Shown here: in pieces, positions 25,568 through 34,684 of the stretch
Numbering within the stretch: position 1 is the stretch's first letter
Layout: each line of letters starts with the position of its first letter
Source of the DNA: JAJTHC01 sp044358835
GTDB lineage: Bacteria; Cyanobacteriota; Vampirovibrionia; Vampirovibrionales; JAJTHC01
NCBI GenBank assembly: GCA_044358835.1
Contig: JBIKNF010000002.1
Coordinates: 62,001-126,000 of the forward strand
Direction: 5' to 3'
DNA: 64,000 nt
Made by a program: the position numbers and the translations under genes
Notes under the pieces: generated by a model
Told to the model about the DNA's origin: nothing
The model's input: the letters and a program-made list of their open reading frames with translations, nothing else
Databases searched by the model: none

Positions 25568-28500
25568 ACAAACCACCCCGATCGCTCAATCAAACGAATT
25601 CATCGTACTCGATAAATACACCCCCACTTGGCAAGCAAGCGAACACTACCAAAGCGAAGCCAGCTTGGAAAATGAATTCATTGCGGACTTACAAAATCTA
25701 GGCTATGAATATGAACCTAAGATCAACACGCCTGAAGCCTTATTAGCCAATGTACGCACCCAACTGCAAGACCTAAACGCCGTTCAATTCACGGATGCGG
25801 AATGGCGTCGCTTTGTTAGCACGTATTTAGATAAACCGAGCGATGGCATTGTTGAGAAAACCCGAAAGATCCATGATGATTATATTCATGATTTTGTCTT
25901 TGATGATGGTCGTATTCAAAACATCTATCTGCTTGATAAAGCAAATAAGCTTCGTAATAAAAGGCAGGTGATCAAGCAACTTGAACAAACAGGCGTTTAT
26001 AAGAATCGCTATGATGTAACCATTCTCATTAACGGCTTGCCACTGGTTCAGATTGAACTAAAAAGACGAGGCGTTGCGATTCGTGAAGCCTTCAACCAAA
26101 TACATCGCTATAGTAAAGAAAGTTTTAACACCGAAAAGTCGCTTTATGCGTATCTGCAAGTGTTTGTCATTTCCAACGGCACGGATACTCGCTACTTTGC
26201 CAATACCACCAAGCGAGATAAAAATAGCTTTGATTTTACCATGCACTGGGCGAAGGCAGACAATACGCCTCTTAAAGATTTAAAAGATTTTACCGCTACT
26301 TTTTTTGAAAAAAACACGTTGCTTGATGTCCTATTAAAGTATTCGGTGTTTGATACTAGAGATACTCTATTGATTATGCGACCTTATCAGATTGCTGCTA
26401 CCGAGCGTATTTTATGGAAGATTAAAAGCTCGTTTCAAGCAAAGCAATGGAGCAAAACGGAAAGCGGGGGCTATATTTGGCACACTACAGGCAGTGGCAA
26501 AACCCTCACTAGCTTTAAAGCCGCACGCTTAGCGACCGAAGTCCCTTTTATTGATAAAGTGTTTTTTGTGGTGGATCGTAAAGACTTAGATGACCAGACC
26601 ATGATAGAATATAAGCGGTTTTCGCCTGATAGCGTTAATGGTTCTCAAAGCACGAAAGGACTAGAACGAAACTTAGAGAAAGATGATAATAAAATCATTG
26701 TTACCACCATTCAAAAACTAAACAACCTAATAAAAAGCAATGAAACGCTTGCTATTTATAACAAACAAGTGGTCTTTATTTTTGACGAATGCCACCGTAG
26801 TCAATTTGGCGAAGCTCAAAAAAACTTAAAGAAAAAGTTTAAACACTTTTATCAGTTTGGTTTTACGGGGACACCTATTTTTCCTCAAAACGCTTCAGGT
26901 GCTGAAACAACTGCCAGCGTATTTGGTAGCCAGCTTCACGCCTATGTGATTACCGATGCCATTCGTGATGAAAAAGTGCTTAAGTTTAAGGTGGATTATA
27001 ACGACGTTCGACCACATTTTAGAACATTTGAAACTGAGAAGGATGAAGCCAAGCTTAGTGCTTCAGAAAATAAACAAGCTCTACTCCATCCTGAACGCAT
27101 ACGAGAAATAAGCCAATATATTTTAAACAATTTTCGGCTTAAAACGCATCGCCTTCAAGGCTCTGACAAAGGGTTTAATGCGATGTTTGCCGTTAGCAGT
27201 GTAGACGCTGCAAAATTGTATTACGAGGCACTAAAGACCTTACAAGCTGGGTGTGAAAAACCCTTAAATATTGCCACCATTTTCTCGTTTGCCTCTAACG
27301 AAGAACAAGACCCTGCGGGTACTATTGCAGACGAAAGTTTTGAGGTTTCCGCCTTAAATAGCACGGCGAAAGAGTTTTTAGGTGTTGCCATTCAAGACTA
27401 CAACAAATCATTTAAAACAAATTATAGCTTAGAAAGTAAGAGTTTTGAAGATTATTATAAAAACTTAGCCAAACGGGTAAAATCTCAGGAAGTGGATTTA
27501 CTCATTGTGGTGGGAATGTTTCTTACAGGGTTTGATGCCCCCAAGCTCAACACCTTGTTTATCGATAAAAACGTGCGTTACCATGGGTTGATACAAGCTT
27601 ATTCCCGCACTAATCGTATTTACGATGCCACTAAGACATTTGGTAATATCGTTTCTTTCCGTGATTTAGAGCAAGCCACAATTGATGCGATTACCGTGTT
27701 TGGCACTCAAAATACGAAAAGCGTTGTACTTGAAAAAAGCTATAAAGAATACATGGAAGGCTATCAGGATACCGTTACAGGCGAAAGTCGTCGTGGTTTT
27801 ATAGAAGTAGTTTCTGAACTAGAAGTCCGCTTCCCTGATCCTACAACCATTTCTAAAGAATCAGATAAAAAAGAGTTTGTCAAACTCTTTGGGGATTACT
27901 TACGAGCAGAAAACATACTACAAAACTACGATGAGTTTACGAGTCTAAAATACTTGCAAAAACTGGATATAAATGATACTCAAGCCGTGGAAACATTTAA
28001 AGCCACACATCAGTTAAGCGATGCCGATTTTGCATTACTTGCAGAGATTAAGTTGCCTTCTGAGCGTGTAATTCAAGATTATCGATCCACGTACAATGAT
28101 ATTCGTGATTGGCTTCGGAAGGAACAACAAGCCAACAATGCAGAAAAAGACACCTTAGATTGGGATGATATTGTTCTTGAGGTCGAATTACTGAAATCAC
28201 AAGAAATCAACTTGGATTATATTTTAGAACAAATTTTTGAAAGCAACAATAAGATAAAAGATAAAACGACGCTCGTTGAGGATGTTCGTCGGATGATTCG
28301 CTCTAGCCTAGGGCATCGTGCTAAGGAAGGGTTGTTGGTGGAGTTTATCAACCTAACAAACCTAGATAGCATGAATAATATAGCGAGTATTATTGAAGCC
28401 TTTTTTACTTTTGCTTATCAAGAACGGCAACGTGAAGCTCATGCGTTGATTGAATCCGAAAAATTAAACGAAGAAGCCGCAAAACGGTATATTAGTACCT

Positions 28501-28664
28501 CCCTAAAACGAGAATTCGCTAGTGATAATGGTACCGAACTAAACGAGATTTTACCTAAAATGAGTCCGCTTAATCCTGAGTATTTAAAAAAGAAACAAAG
28601 CGTCTTTCAGAAAATAGAGGCTTTTGTTGATAAGTTTAAAGGTATTCGTAAAGAAGGGTTATGA
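25560..28664 (+). CDS. hsdR: Type I restriction motor and endonuclease, HsdR
   Basis: Translocase and nuclease subunit of 1034 residues, a type IC-like size. The PD-(D/E)xK nuclease centre is D152 ... E166-x-K168 (in QIELKRRG), one residue off the numbers for EcoR124I. The helicase motor has Walker A GSGKT (311-315), DECH (409-412) and FGFTGTPIF (about 428). The C-terminal helical part is complete. It overlaps the PrrC-like gene by eight bases, so the operon hsdM-rhuM-hsdS-prrC-like-hsdR is intact. It converges on the DUF3987 remnant 22 bases on. Confidence 0.96.
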   Translation: MLEQTTPIAQSNEFIVLDKYTPTWQASEHYQSEASLENEFIADLQNLGYEYEPKINTPEALLANVRTQLQDLNAVQFTDAEWRRFVSTYLDKPSDGIVEKTRKIHDDYIHDFVFDDGRIQNIYLLDKANKLRNKRQVIKQLEQTGVYKNRYDVTILINGLPLVQIELKRRGVAIREAFNQIHRYSKESFNTEKSLYAYLQVFVISNGTDTRYFANTTKRDKNSFDFTMHWAKADNTPLKDLKDFTATFFEKNTLLDVLLKYSVFDTRDTLLIMRPYQIAATERILWKIKSSFQAKQWSKTESGGYIWHTTGSGKTLTSFKAARLATEVPFIDKVFFVVDRKDLDDQTMIEYKRFSPDSVNGSQSTKGLERNLEKDDNKIIVTTIQKLNNLIKSNETLAIYNKQVVFIFDECHRSQFGEAQKNLKKKFKHFYQFGFTGTPIFPQNASGAETTASVFGSQLHAYVITDAIRDEKVLKFKVDYNDVRPHFRTFETEKDEAKLSASENKQALLHPERIREISQYILNNFRLKTHRLQGSDKGFNAMFAVSSVDAAKLYYEALKTLQAGCEKPLNIATIFSFASNEEQDPAGTIADESFEVSALNSTAKEFLGVAIQDYNKSFKTNYSLESKSFEDYYKNLAKRVKSQEVDLLIVVGMFLTGFDAPKLNTLFIDKNVRYHGLIQAYSRTNRIYDATKTFGNIVSFRDLEQATIDAITVFGTQNTKSVVLEKSYKEYMEGYQDTVTGESRRGFIEVVSELEVRFPDPTTISKESDKKEFVKLFGDYLRAENILQNYDEFTSLKYLQKLDINDTQAVETFKATHQLSDADFALLAEIKLPSERVIQDYRSTYNDIRDWLRKEQQANNAEKDTLDWDDIVLEVELLKSQEINLDYILEQIFESNNKIKDKTTLVEDVRRMIRSSLGHRAKEGLLVEFINLTNLDSMNNIASIIEAFFTFAYQERQREAHALIESEKLNEEAAKRYISTSLKREFASDNGTELNEILPKMSPLNPEYLKKKQSVFQKIEAFVDKFKGIRKEGL

Positions 28665-28686
28665 AGCCAAGCACCATTTTGAAGCC

Positions 28687-29550
28687 TTAGCCCCTCACCT
28701 TAAACGCTTCTTGCCGTGTATGCCCCTTGATCGACGTGGGTTCATCGAGCGGTGCTAGCCAGCCATAGTCGACCAGCACATCAAAGGCGGTGTTCAGTTT
28801 GGCTTTATTTCGGAGTTCATTCGGCACCTTGTTTTGAATGCACGCCTTCGACACAGTGGGTTCATCCCATTTATCATCTAGCCATGCCTTTAATTTCTTC
28901 GCAAGCCGTATACCCTCATCATCGGGGTGTGATTCGTTCAATCGTAAGGCTTCGGCTAAATAATACCGAGCCAACATAATCCCCGCTTTTACTGCATTTT
29001 CTTTCAATTCGGTGGCTTGCGTATTCTGAATGAAGGTTAAAACGCCCGCAATCCGTGTGGCGTGTTCGGGGATCTTATTCGCAAAGCCCGAAATGTGTCG
29101 TAAATCGCCATGTTCACCTAACTGTGCTTCAATTTCATCATGCAAAGCAACCAACAAGGCTTCTGCTTCGGGTGTGAGCTTTAAAACACGTGGCTTAAGT
29201 TCATTCGCATGATTCATATCCGTGGGGGGTGGCGTGTTCAAAATAGCGAGCAAGTGCCTGTGATACTTTTGTAAATTATCATCCGATTCTTGTGAGGCTT
29301 GCTTAAATCTTCGATGCCCCATTGTCGAGGTGGGGTGAATCACGAGCATTCGAGCCAACAAGCCTTGTTGTTGATAGAGTTTGTTTTCAAGCAAGCCGTC
29401 CGCCACGATCGGTTGCATCATTAGGTGCAATGCAAGGCGTTTACCTGAAATGATGTGATTCCCCTCCACCGCACGGATACGCTTGAAAGTGTCGCCATCC
29501 CAGCACTTGCTTAAGCCTGTGATCGTGCCTGTTTGGTTGTCGTCTTTCAT
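28687..29550 (-). pseudogene. Truncated DUF3987 (primase/helicase-type) gene
   Basis: A 287-residue frame matching the C-terminal half of DUF3987 proteins of phage- and plasmid-derived islands, with TGTITGLSKCWD, then SGKRLALHLMMQP and GLLARMLVIHP. Full proteins are several hundred residues longer and begin with a primase/ATPase part, absent here: the frame starts abruptly 12 bases after the end of the gajB-like gene. It is therefore probably a remnant left when the Gabija genes were inserted. The DUF3987 end may still be translated, but function is doubtful. A 38-bp stretch is shared with 42660-42697. Confidence 0.75.
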
Positions 29551-29561
29551 GGAATGCCCGC

Positions 29562-30824
29562 CTAAGGGTAATGATAAAAGTGTTTCTTGTGTCGTGTTTT
29601 CGCAACGTAGTTTAAGTTTGGTGTATTGGGTGTGCCTAAAAGAAATACAACATCCGCTTCAAGTCCTTTTACGCTGTGAATGGTGCTAACAATAATTTTT
29701 TTCTGAAAATTGTTTATCGGTATCTCATCTAAATGCTCGTGTGCATCGAAAAAAGAGTTTAGACCACTAACTTGTGTAGAGTTTTCTTTCAGGTAGCTCA
29801 TCCAGTCTGCTTCTTTGAAATCTTTAAAAGTTCGAGCTTTCAGTAATGATGCAAAATAGCGAGAACAAAACAAGGTAAAAGAAACATCCGCTTTTAATTC
29901 TTTTCTAAACGTGTGAAGTAGTGAAGGGAGCTTTTCTAATTTGTTTGTTTGCTTCAAGTATAAACTTTCAATCAGGGCTTGGGGGAGTGAGAGTTGTCCT
30001 TTTGCATCAGAATGGGTAATGAAAAAAGGATACCTTAGTTTTACTTTCTCAATTTTGCATTTTGGGGTACATAGAATGAAAAAACTTTCAAATAGAGAGT
30101 CTTGATATAAAATCTCAAACTTTTCAAATAATTGCTCTTCTGATTCAAAGGTTTCTTCTGTTTGAATAACCCTATCAATGCTATTAGAGTCGTATTGTGC
30201 ATAATTGATGCTTAAATTACGAAAGGTTTCACTTAATGGATATTTACAATGTACAGGAGAGAGGTCTAAAGAATCCCCTTTGTAAATGCTTTGATTAGCG
30301 TTACCTACAAACATGAGATCTTGATTGGTTTTACTCATTTTACAAACAAATTTTATTTTGGGATTGCCTTTTTTAATGTCTTGCACTTCGTCAACCAGCA
30401 TATACGGGTAACGCTTGGCGATAAGCCTTAAATACGTTTCGGGCATATTACTTAAAATGGTATTAAAAACTTTTTCAGCTTTAGAGTATTCCGTGTCAAA
30501 TTTTTGGGCGTCTTCTATTTGGTTTTGTGTTCCTAAATCACAGACCATTTTAAATAAAAAAGCATCCAAGGTAGAGATGCTTACATACTGTTGATATTCT
30601 TCACCTAGCTTTAACAGGTCTCTTCGGTTTGCATTGGTAAGGGCATTGGTAAAGGTTACAAATAGAATTTTTTGTGTTGAATCAAGTTTATTGTTATCCA
30701 CCAACCACTTTATCCGATGAAGAAGCGTAAAAGTTTTACCTGTGCCTGGTCCAGCTTCGACATGGATATACTTATGTTCGGATTCGATAATCGCTTTTTG
30801 CTCTTCTGTGGGTTCTTTAGTCAT
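29562..30824 (-). CDS. gajB: Gabija-type UvrD-like helicase, GajB
   Basis: A UvrD/Rep-type superfamily 1 protein of 420 residues. Walker A EAGPGTGKT (23-31), motif Ia ILFVTFTNAL, Walker B MLVDEVQD (near 142-149), motif V STIHSVKGLEADVVFL and motif VI YVAKTR close to the C-terminus are all present. In Gabija, GajB senses or unwinds DNA and activates GajA. It is somewhat shorter than the first described GajB (about 494 residues) and ends soon after motif VI, where the DUF3987 remnant begins. ATG 30824 overlaps the gajA end by eight bases; TTG 30830 is less likely. Confidence 0.8.
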   Translation of the reverse strand: MTKEPTEEQKAIIESEHKYIHVEAGPGTGKTFTLLHRIKWLVDNNKLDSTQKILFVTFTNALTNANRRDLLKLGEEYQQYVSISTLDAFLFKMVCDLGTQNQIEDAQKFDTEYSKAEKVFNTILSNMPETYLRLIAKRYPYMLVDEVQDIKKGNPKIKFVCKMSKTNQDLMFVGNANQSIYKGDSLDLSPVHCKYPLSETFRNLSINYAQYDSNSIDRVIQTEETFESEEQLFEKFEILYQDSLFESFFILCTPKCKIEKVKLRYPFFITHSDAKGQLSLPQALIESLYLKQTNKLEKLPSLLHTFRKELKADVSFTLFCSRYFASLLKARTFKDFKEADWMSYLKENSTQVSGLNSFFDAHEHLDEIPINNFQKKIIVSTIHSVKGLEADVVFLLGTPNTPNLNYVAKTRHKKHFYHYP

Positions 30825-32526
30825 TTTCAATAAGCTCTTTTATCTTATTTACAGCATTTTGAATATAATCAGGAATAGTGTATTCCGAGGGGCATTTCTG
30901 TATTTCATACGCTAATTCTTGAGCAAGCGAACCTTTTGTGAAAGGATTTTTGGTATTGTTATTACGAGGCTTATACTTTGAAATAGTTTCCCATGTTTTT
31001 TTAAACTTTGTATAGTCTCTTAAGTTTGATAGATGTTTTTCAATAGTCTTAGGTGACTTGTATAGATTATTTAGTTTTTCAGTATAGAAATCCATGAATG
31101 CTTGAATAGACAACAAATCATACTCCAAAGTAATCTTATTGTAAAAAATTAAATCTTTTGTAGACTCTGTATAATGGCTCTGGAGATAAGGATTTCTTGT
31201 TTCATTTCCCACAAAGTCTCCATCTGTAATGATAACCCAAGGGATTGAAAAAGCGTCTAAAAACTTCGTGTACAAGTCAAAATGAGTTCCTTCAATGGAA
31301 CAAATGGAGATTCCGAACCTGTCTAATTCAGGAAACCATGCTTGAAGTAATAATTTTTCTGCAATACCTTCCACCAAAACAACACCCGAAGCAAACAACA
31401 TTTCTGCACGAGTGACTTGTAAATAACTTTGTAATTTAAAAAGGTCTTTTTCATCGAAAGTGCCTTTTTGAATCTGTTTGGCTTGACTTATTCCGTCATG
31501 ATTTCTTTTCAACATTACGATGTTTTGAATTGGTACAATTGAAACCAAGTGAGGCGAATGAGTTGAAATAATTGTAGAAAATAAGGGATCCTTACTGTAT
31601 TCCTGTAATTGTGTGAATACCTGCCGTTGTAATTGGGGATGTAGGTGAGCTTCAGGTTCTTCAATGGCAAGCCAAGTAAATGGCGGCTGAGTTTCTTTTT
31701 TTTGGTGGCGGCGTGGTTTCCGAAAATCATTTTCTGTAAAGCTCAGGGCTTTTAAGGCTAAAAATAAAGCATTATTTGTACCCAAGCTTGCTTCTTCAAG
31801 TGTAAATTGCTTGTCTCCAAAAATGAGTTTTAATTCTTTCAACATTTTAGAAAAATCTAGTGGTTGGGCTTGAAACTTATAATCTAACGAATGACGTTCA
31901 CCTGTTAAGTCTTTTGTCTTTTTTACAACCTCATTCTTAATATCATCCAAACCTTCTGTAGCTTCTATTATTTGATTTAAATTTTCTGTAGCCACTTGAA
32001 AATCAGTAGGTTCATTGGATAATTTTTCAAGAGCATAACGTAAAGGAGAACGGAGCTTGTTGTTTAATTCTGCTTCAACATCTCTCAAAGCATCTAAAAA
32101 TCCAAGTTGAAAGCCTTCTCTAAAGTTAGACGACAAACGAGATTTCCATTCATCTGTATTTTGTTTCCCAAGAGTGTAACCTTGATCTTCATCCAGTTTT
32201 GCATGAAATGTAATTTTACCAATTAAGGTATTGTCTTTAGTTTCTTTATAGCATTCAAGTAATAAAGCAGATAGAGAGTGATCTAAATCACAAGCAATTT
32301 CAATAGAGATTGAGATTGCTTGTCTTGAATCGTAAAAATCATTTTCTCTTATTTCTAGTTCGTCTTGCGTTAGGGTTTCATCTAAAATCAAACGTAAAGC
32401 ATGAATAATGTTAGACTTACCTGATTGTGTTTCCCCAACAAGCACAATTGGACTTTTTTCTGTAAAATCAATCTCTATTTTTTCAAAATTACGAAAGTTT
32501 TTAATAAGTATGTTGGAAATATACAT
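30817..32526 (-). CDS. gajA: Gabija-type OLD-family nuclease, GajA
   Basis: A 569-residue protein with an N-terminal ABC ATPase and a C-terminal TOPRIM nuclease. Walker A is GETQSGKS (31-38), Walker B LAIEEPE (286-292) and the H-loop STH (321-323). The TOPRIM residues are E386 in LVEGIAE, SIEG (410-413) and DGD (435-437), with TLEYDL near 467. This is the OLD/GajA arrangement, and the 569 residues are close to the about 578 of B. cereus GajA. Its gene overlaps gajB, giving the two-gene Gabija order. It abuts tRNA-Glu, the right end of the island. Confidence 0.82.
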   Translation of the reverse strand: MYISNILIKNFRNFEKIEIDFTEKSPIVLVGETQSGKSNIIHALRLILDETLTQDELEIRENDFYDSRQAISISIEIACDLDHSLSALLLECYKETKDNTLIGKITFHAKLDEDQGYTLGKQNTDEWKSRLSSNFREGFQLGFLDALRDVEAELNNKLRSPLRYALEKLSNEPTDFQVATENLNQIIEATEGLDDIKNEVVKKTKDLTGERHSLDYKFQAQPLDFSKMLKELKLIFGDKQFTLEEASLGTNNALFLALKALSFTENDFRKPRRHQKKETQPPFTWLAIEEPEAHLHPQLQRQVFTQLQEYSKDPLFSTIISTHSPHLVSIVPIQNIVMLKRNHDGISQAKQIQKGTFDEKDLFKLQSYLQVTRAEMLFASGVVLVEGIAEKLLLQAWFPELDRFGISICSIEGTHFDLYTKFLDAFSIPWVIITDGDFVGNETRNPYLQSHYTESTKDLIFYNKITLEYDLLSIQAFMDFYTEKLNNLYKSPKTIEKHLSNLRDYTKFKKTWETISKYKPRNNNTKNPFTKGSLAQELAYEIQKCPSEYTIPDYIQNAVNKIKELIEND

Positions 32527-32548
32527 TGGCTAGCTATTCTCCCAAAAC

Positions 32549-32579
32549 AAAGAAAAATACTCCCAAGGGGATTCGAACC
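32549..32579 (+). repeat. Right att site within tRNA-Glu 3' end
   Basis: Identical to 17543-17573; covers the T-arm and acceptor 3' side of tRNA-Glu plus nine bases beyond it. Together with the left copy it delimits a 15-kb island. Confidence 0.88.
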
Positions 32580-32630
32580 CCTGCCGCATCCGTGAAAGGG
32601 ATGTGTCCTAGGCCTCTAGACGATGGGAGC
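32558..32630 (-). tRNA. tRNA-Glu (TTC), integration target
   Basis: A 73-base cloverleaf. The acceptor stem is GCTCCCA/TGGGAGT, whose first pair is G-U (G1-U72), the form found in cyanobacterial and plastid tRNA-Glu. The anticodon loop CTTTCAC gives TTC. Its D arm, TCGTCTAGAGGCCTAGGACA, also looks cyanobacterial. CCA is not encoded. The intact gene sits at the right end of island 1, so the island inserted into its 3' end. Confidence 0.95.
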
Positions 32631-32815
32631 ATTTAATTGTCTTTCGTCAAAGCACGCGAGGACTTCAACGTTTACATCATCATATAAACAAAACACGCCG
32701 TCAACCCCCCGCCCCGGCTTTTATAAATGCCCTGCACGCACAAAAAATTGCGCTGGCGGTTTTATGCTCCTGTGTGTTATTATCTTTTCCTAAGCAAAAA
32801 GGTTTACCTTCCTCC

Positions 32816-33259
32816 ATGAGTCCTCTTTCACTTTCTGATCAACCCCTTGCTTCTGTGGGAAACCCTTCTTCTCAAGTTTTACAATCCCACACCACAGCCA
32901 CACCACAACGCACGGGCTTCGATGCCATACGTAATTCAGCCTATTTAATGGCAGACAGTTACACGCCTTTTAATGATTACTTGCAGGAACAGACCCTTGT
33001 AAGAAAGCAAGAAAAACCCAGAAGAATTAGCTGGTGGCAACGCTTACTCATTGGAGCGGCGGGCTTAACCGCTGGCATCATTGGGGTGCAATGCCTTTCA
33101 ACTCAACTTGTTAAAAGTCAGATTGTTCAAAAGGCCTTAACGCATGACAGTAGATGGGTGAGATGGCCCGCTCATATTGTTGGGATCTTCGCACAAATGT
33201 CGGTATTAGAATTGATTAGTGTGGGCGTTGAAGGTCTTTTGACTCTTTTAATGCTCTAA
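32816..33259 (+). CDS. Hypothetical small membrane protein
   Basis: A 147-residue protein with a polar N-terminal half and two hydrophobic segments near the end (LLIGAAGLTAGIIGVQCL and IFAQMSVLELISVGVEGLLTLLML). No family recognised. The start is uncertain: ATG 32816 lacks a good ribosome-binding site, and GTG 32774 would add 14 residues. It converges on tyrS seven bases later. Confidence 0.55.
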   Translation: MSPLSLSDQPLASVGNPSSQVLQSHTTATPQRTGFDAIRNSAYLMADSYTPFNDYLQEQTLVRKQEKPRRISWWQRLLIGAAGLTAGIIGVQCLSTQLVKSQIVQKALTHDSRWVRWPAHIVGIFAQMSVLELISVGVEGLLTLLML

Positions 33260-33266
33260 TAAGCGC

Positions 33267-34556
33267 TTACGTCGTAAAGCGGATGAACTTACGCTTGCCG
33301 GCTTGTAGCACCACCGATTCCCCCGCGCTGAGTACAAGCGTGGCGTCTGGGTCACTAATTTTTTCAACCCCGTTGATTTTCACGCCTCCGCCTTGCACCA
33401 GGCGCTTGGCATCGCTTTTGGAAGTCGCCAGTTCAAAATGAGCCAGCAAATCAATAATGGCATAGGTTTGGCCTGCCACGAGCGTGGCTTCAGCCATTTC
33501 AGTCGGTAATTCTTTATTGCGAAAACGATTCACAAAGGCTTGTTCTGACGCTTCAGCCTGTTGGGCATCATAAAATTGCGCGACGATGTATTTGGCCATC
33601 CCTGCCTTGATGTCTCGCGGGTTGACGCCGTGCTTGGCAGGTTCTGCTAGAATCGTGGCGTGTTGTTGCAGTTGTTCAGGCGGTAAAATGCTTAACAAGG
33701 TTTCATAACGCAGAATCATGTCATCGGGAATGGACATGAGTTTACCAAACATCTCTTCAGGAGCATCGGTGAAATTAATGCAATGTTCGGGGTAGGATTT
33801 CGACATTTTTATTTTGCCATCCGTCCCTTCTAACAGAGGCAAGAGCAAGACCATTTGCGGATTGAGCTTGCGGACGTCTTGCCCATGAAGCTTGGCGTAG
33901 GCCAACTGCATTTCACGCCCTAGTAGGTTGTTGAAACGTTGATCCGTCCCACCGAGTTCGAGATCGGCTTTCACCATGACCGAATCATAAGCTTGCATTA
34001 GGGGGTATAAAAATTCATGAAGGGCAATGGACGTATTTTCCGTATACCGTTTATGAAAATCTTCACGGGTTAGAATTTGGGCCATCGTGACTTGCGCCAT
34101 CAGTTGCAGGAGTTCAGACAAGCCCATGGCGTTGAAAAAGCTACTGTTTCGCACAATTTCAACCGTTTCAAGCTTAATGACTTTGCCCGCTTGTTCTAGG
34201 TAAGTTTGAGCGTTGACTTGCACTTCTTCTTCGGTTAAGGGTGGACGCGTCTTATTTCGACCAGATGGATCCCCCACCATGGCGGTGGCATCGCCGATGA
34301 TCATCACGGCTTGATGCCCTAAATCTTGAAACATGCGCAGTTTTTTTAGCACCACAGCATGCCCCAAGTGTAAGTCCGGCCGTGTGGGATCCAGCCCCAA
34401 CTTGATGCGCAGTGGCACGCCCGTTTCAATGGCAGTTTGTAAGCGTAGGGCCAATTGTTCTACATGAGTAGGAAGGAGTTCGGCTCCTTGAACCAGAAAT
34501 TTGGCTTGAGCCAAAAATTCAGGATGTAACGTAGGTTGAATCGTGGATTCAGTCAT
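33267..34556 (-). CDS. tyrS: Tyrosyl-tRNA synthetase
   Basis: Charges tRNA-Tyr. The 429-residue product has the class I motifs HLGH in PTRPDLHLGHAVVL (near residue 60) and KMSKS in DGKIKMSKSYPEH, and the C-terminal S4-like RNA-binding domain (SDAKRLVQGGGVKING). The tRNA-Tyr gene is at 5759. The frame extends to an ATG at 34598, but neither start has a convincing ribosome-binding site; 34556 gives the usual N-terminus. It diverges from the FtsH-like gene. Confidence 0.95.
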   Translation of the reverse strand: MTESTIQPTLHPEFLAQAKFLVQGAELLPTHVEQLALRLQTAIETGVPLRIKLGLDPTRPDLHLGHAVVLKKLRMFQDLGHQAVMIIGDATAMVGDPSGRNKTRPPLTEEEVQVNAQTYLEQAGKVIKLETVEIVRNSSFFNAMGLSELLQLMAQVTMAQILTREDFHKRYTENTSIALHEFLYPLMQAYDSVMVKADLELGGTDQRFNNLLGREMQLAYAKLHGQDVRKLNPQMVLLLPLLEGTDGKIKMSKSYPEHCINFTDAPEEMFGKLMSIPDDMILRYETLLSILPPEQLQQHATILAEPAKHGVNPRDIKAGMAKYIVAQFYDAQQAEASEQAFVNRFRNKELPTEMAEATLVAGQTYAIIDLLAHFELATSKSDAKRLVQGGGVKINGVEKISDPDATLVLSAGESVVLQAGKRKFIRFTT

Positions 34557-34684
34557 GGTGGGGCGCCCTTTTGCGTGGAATAAGACTATTTCTTTCATTA
34601 TAATCGAAATAATGCGCCTAGCACAATAAAAGCTTTAGGGTGTTTTATGGAAGTACAGTTTCTTTAACGCGATGGAATAGTTTG

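Noticed and set aside
30817..32526. Stand-alone OLD nuclease or PARIS-type locus
   Set aside because: The overlapping UvrD-like gene gives the Gabija pair; PARIS splits the ATPase and TOPRIM parts into two genes, whereas here they are one.
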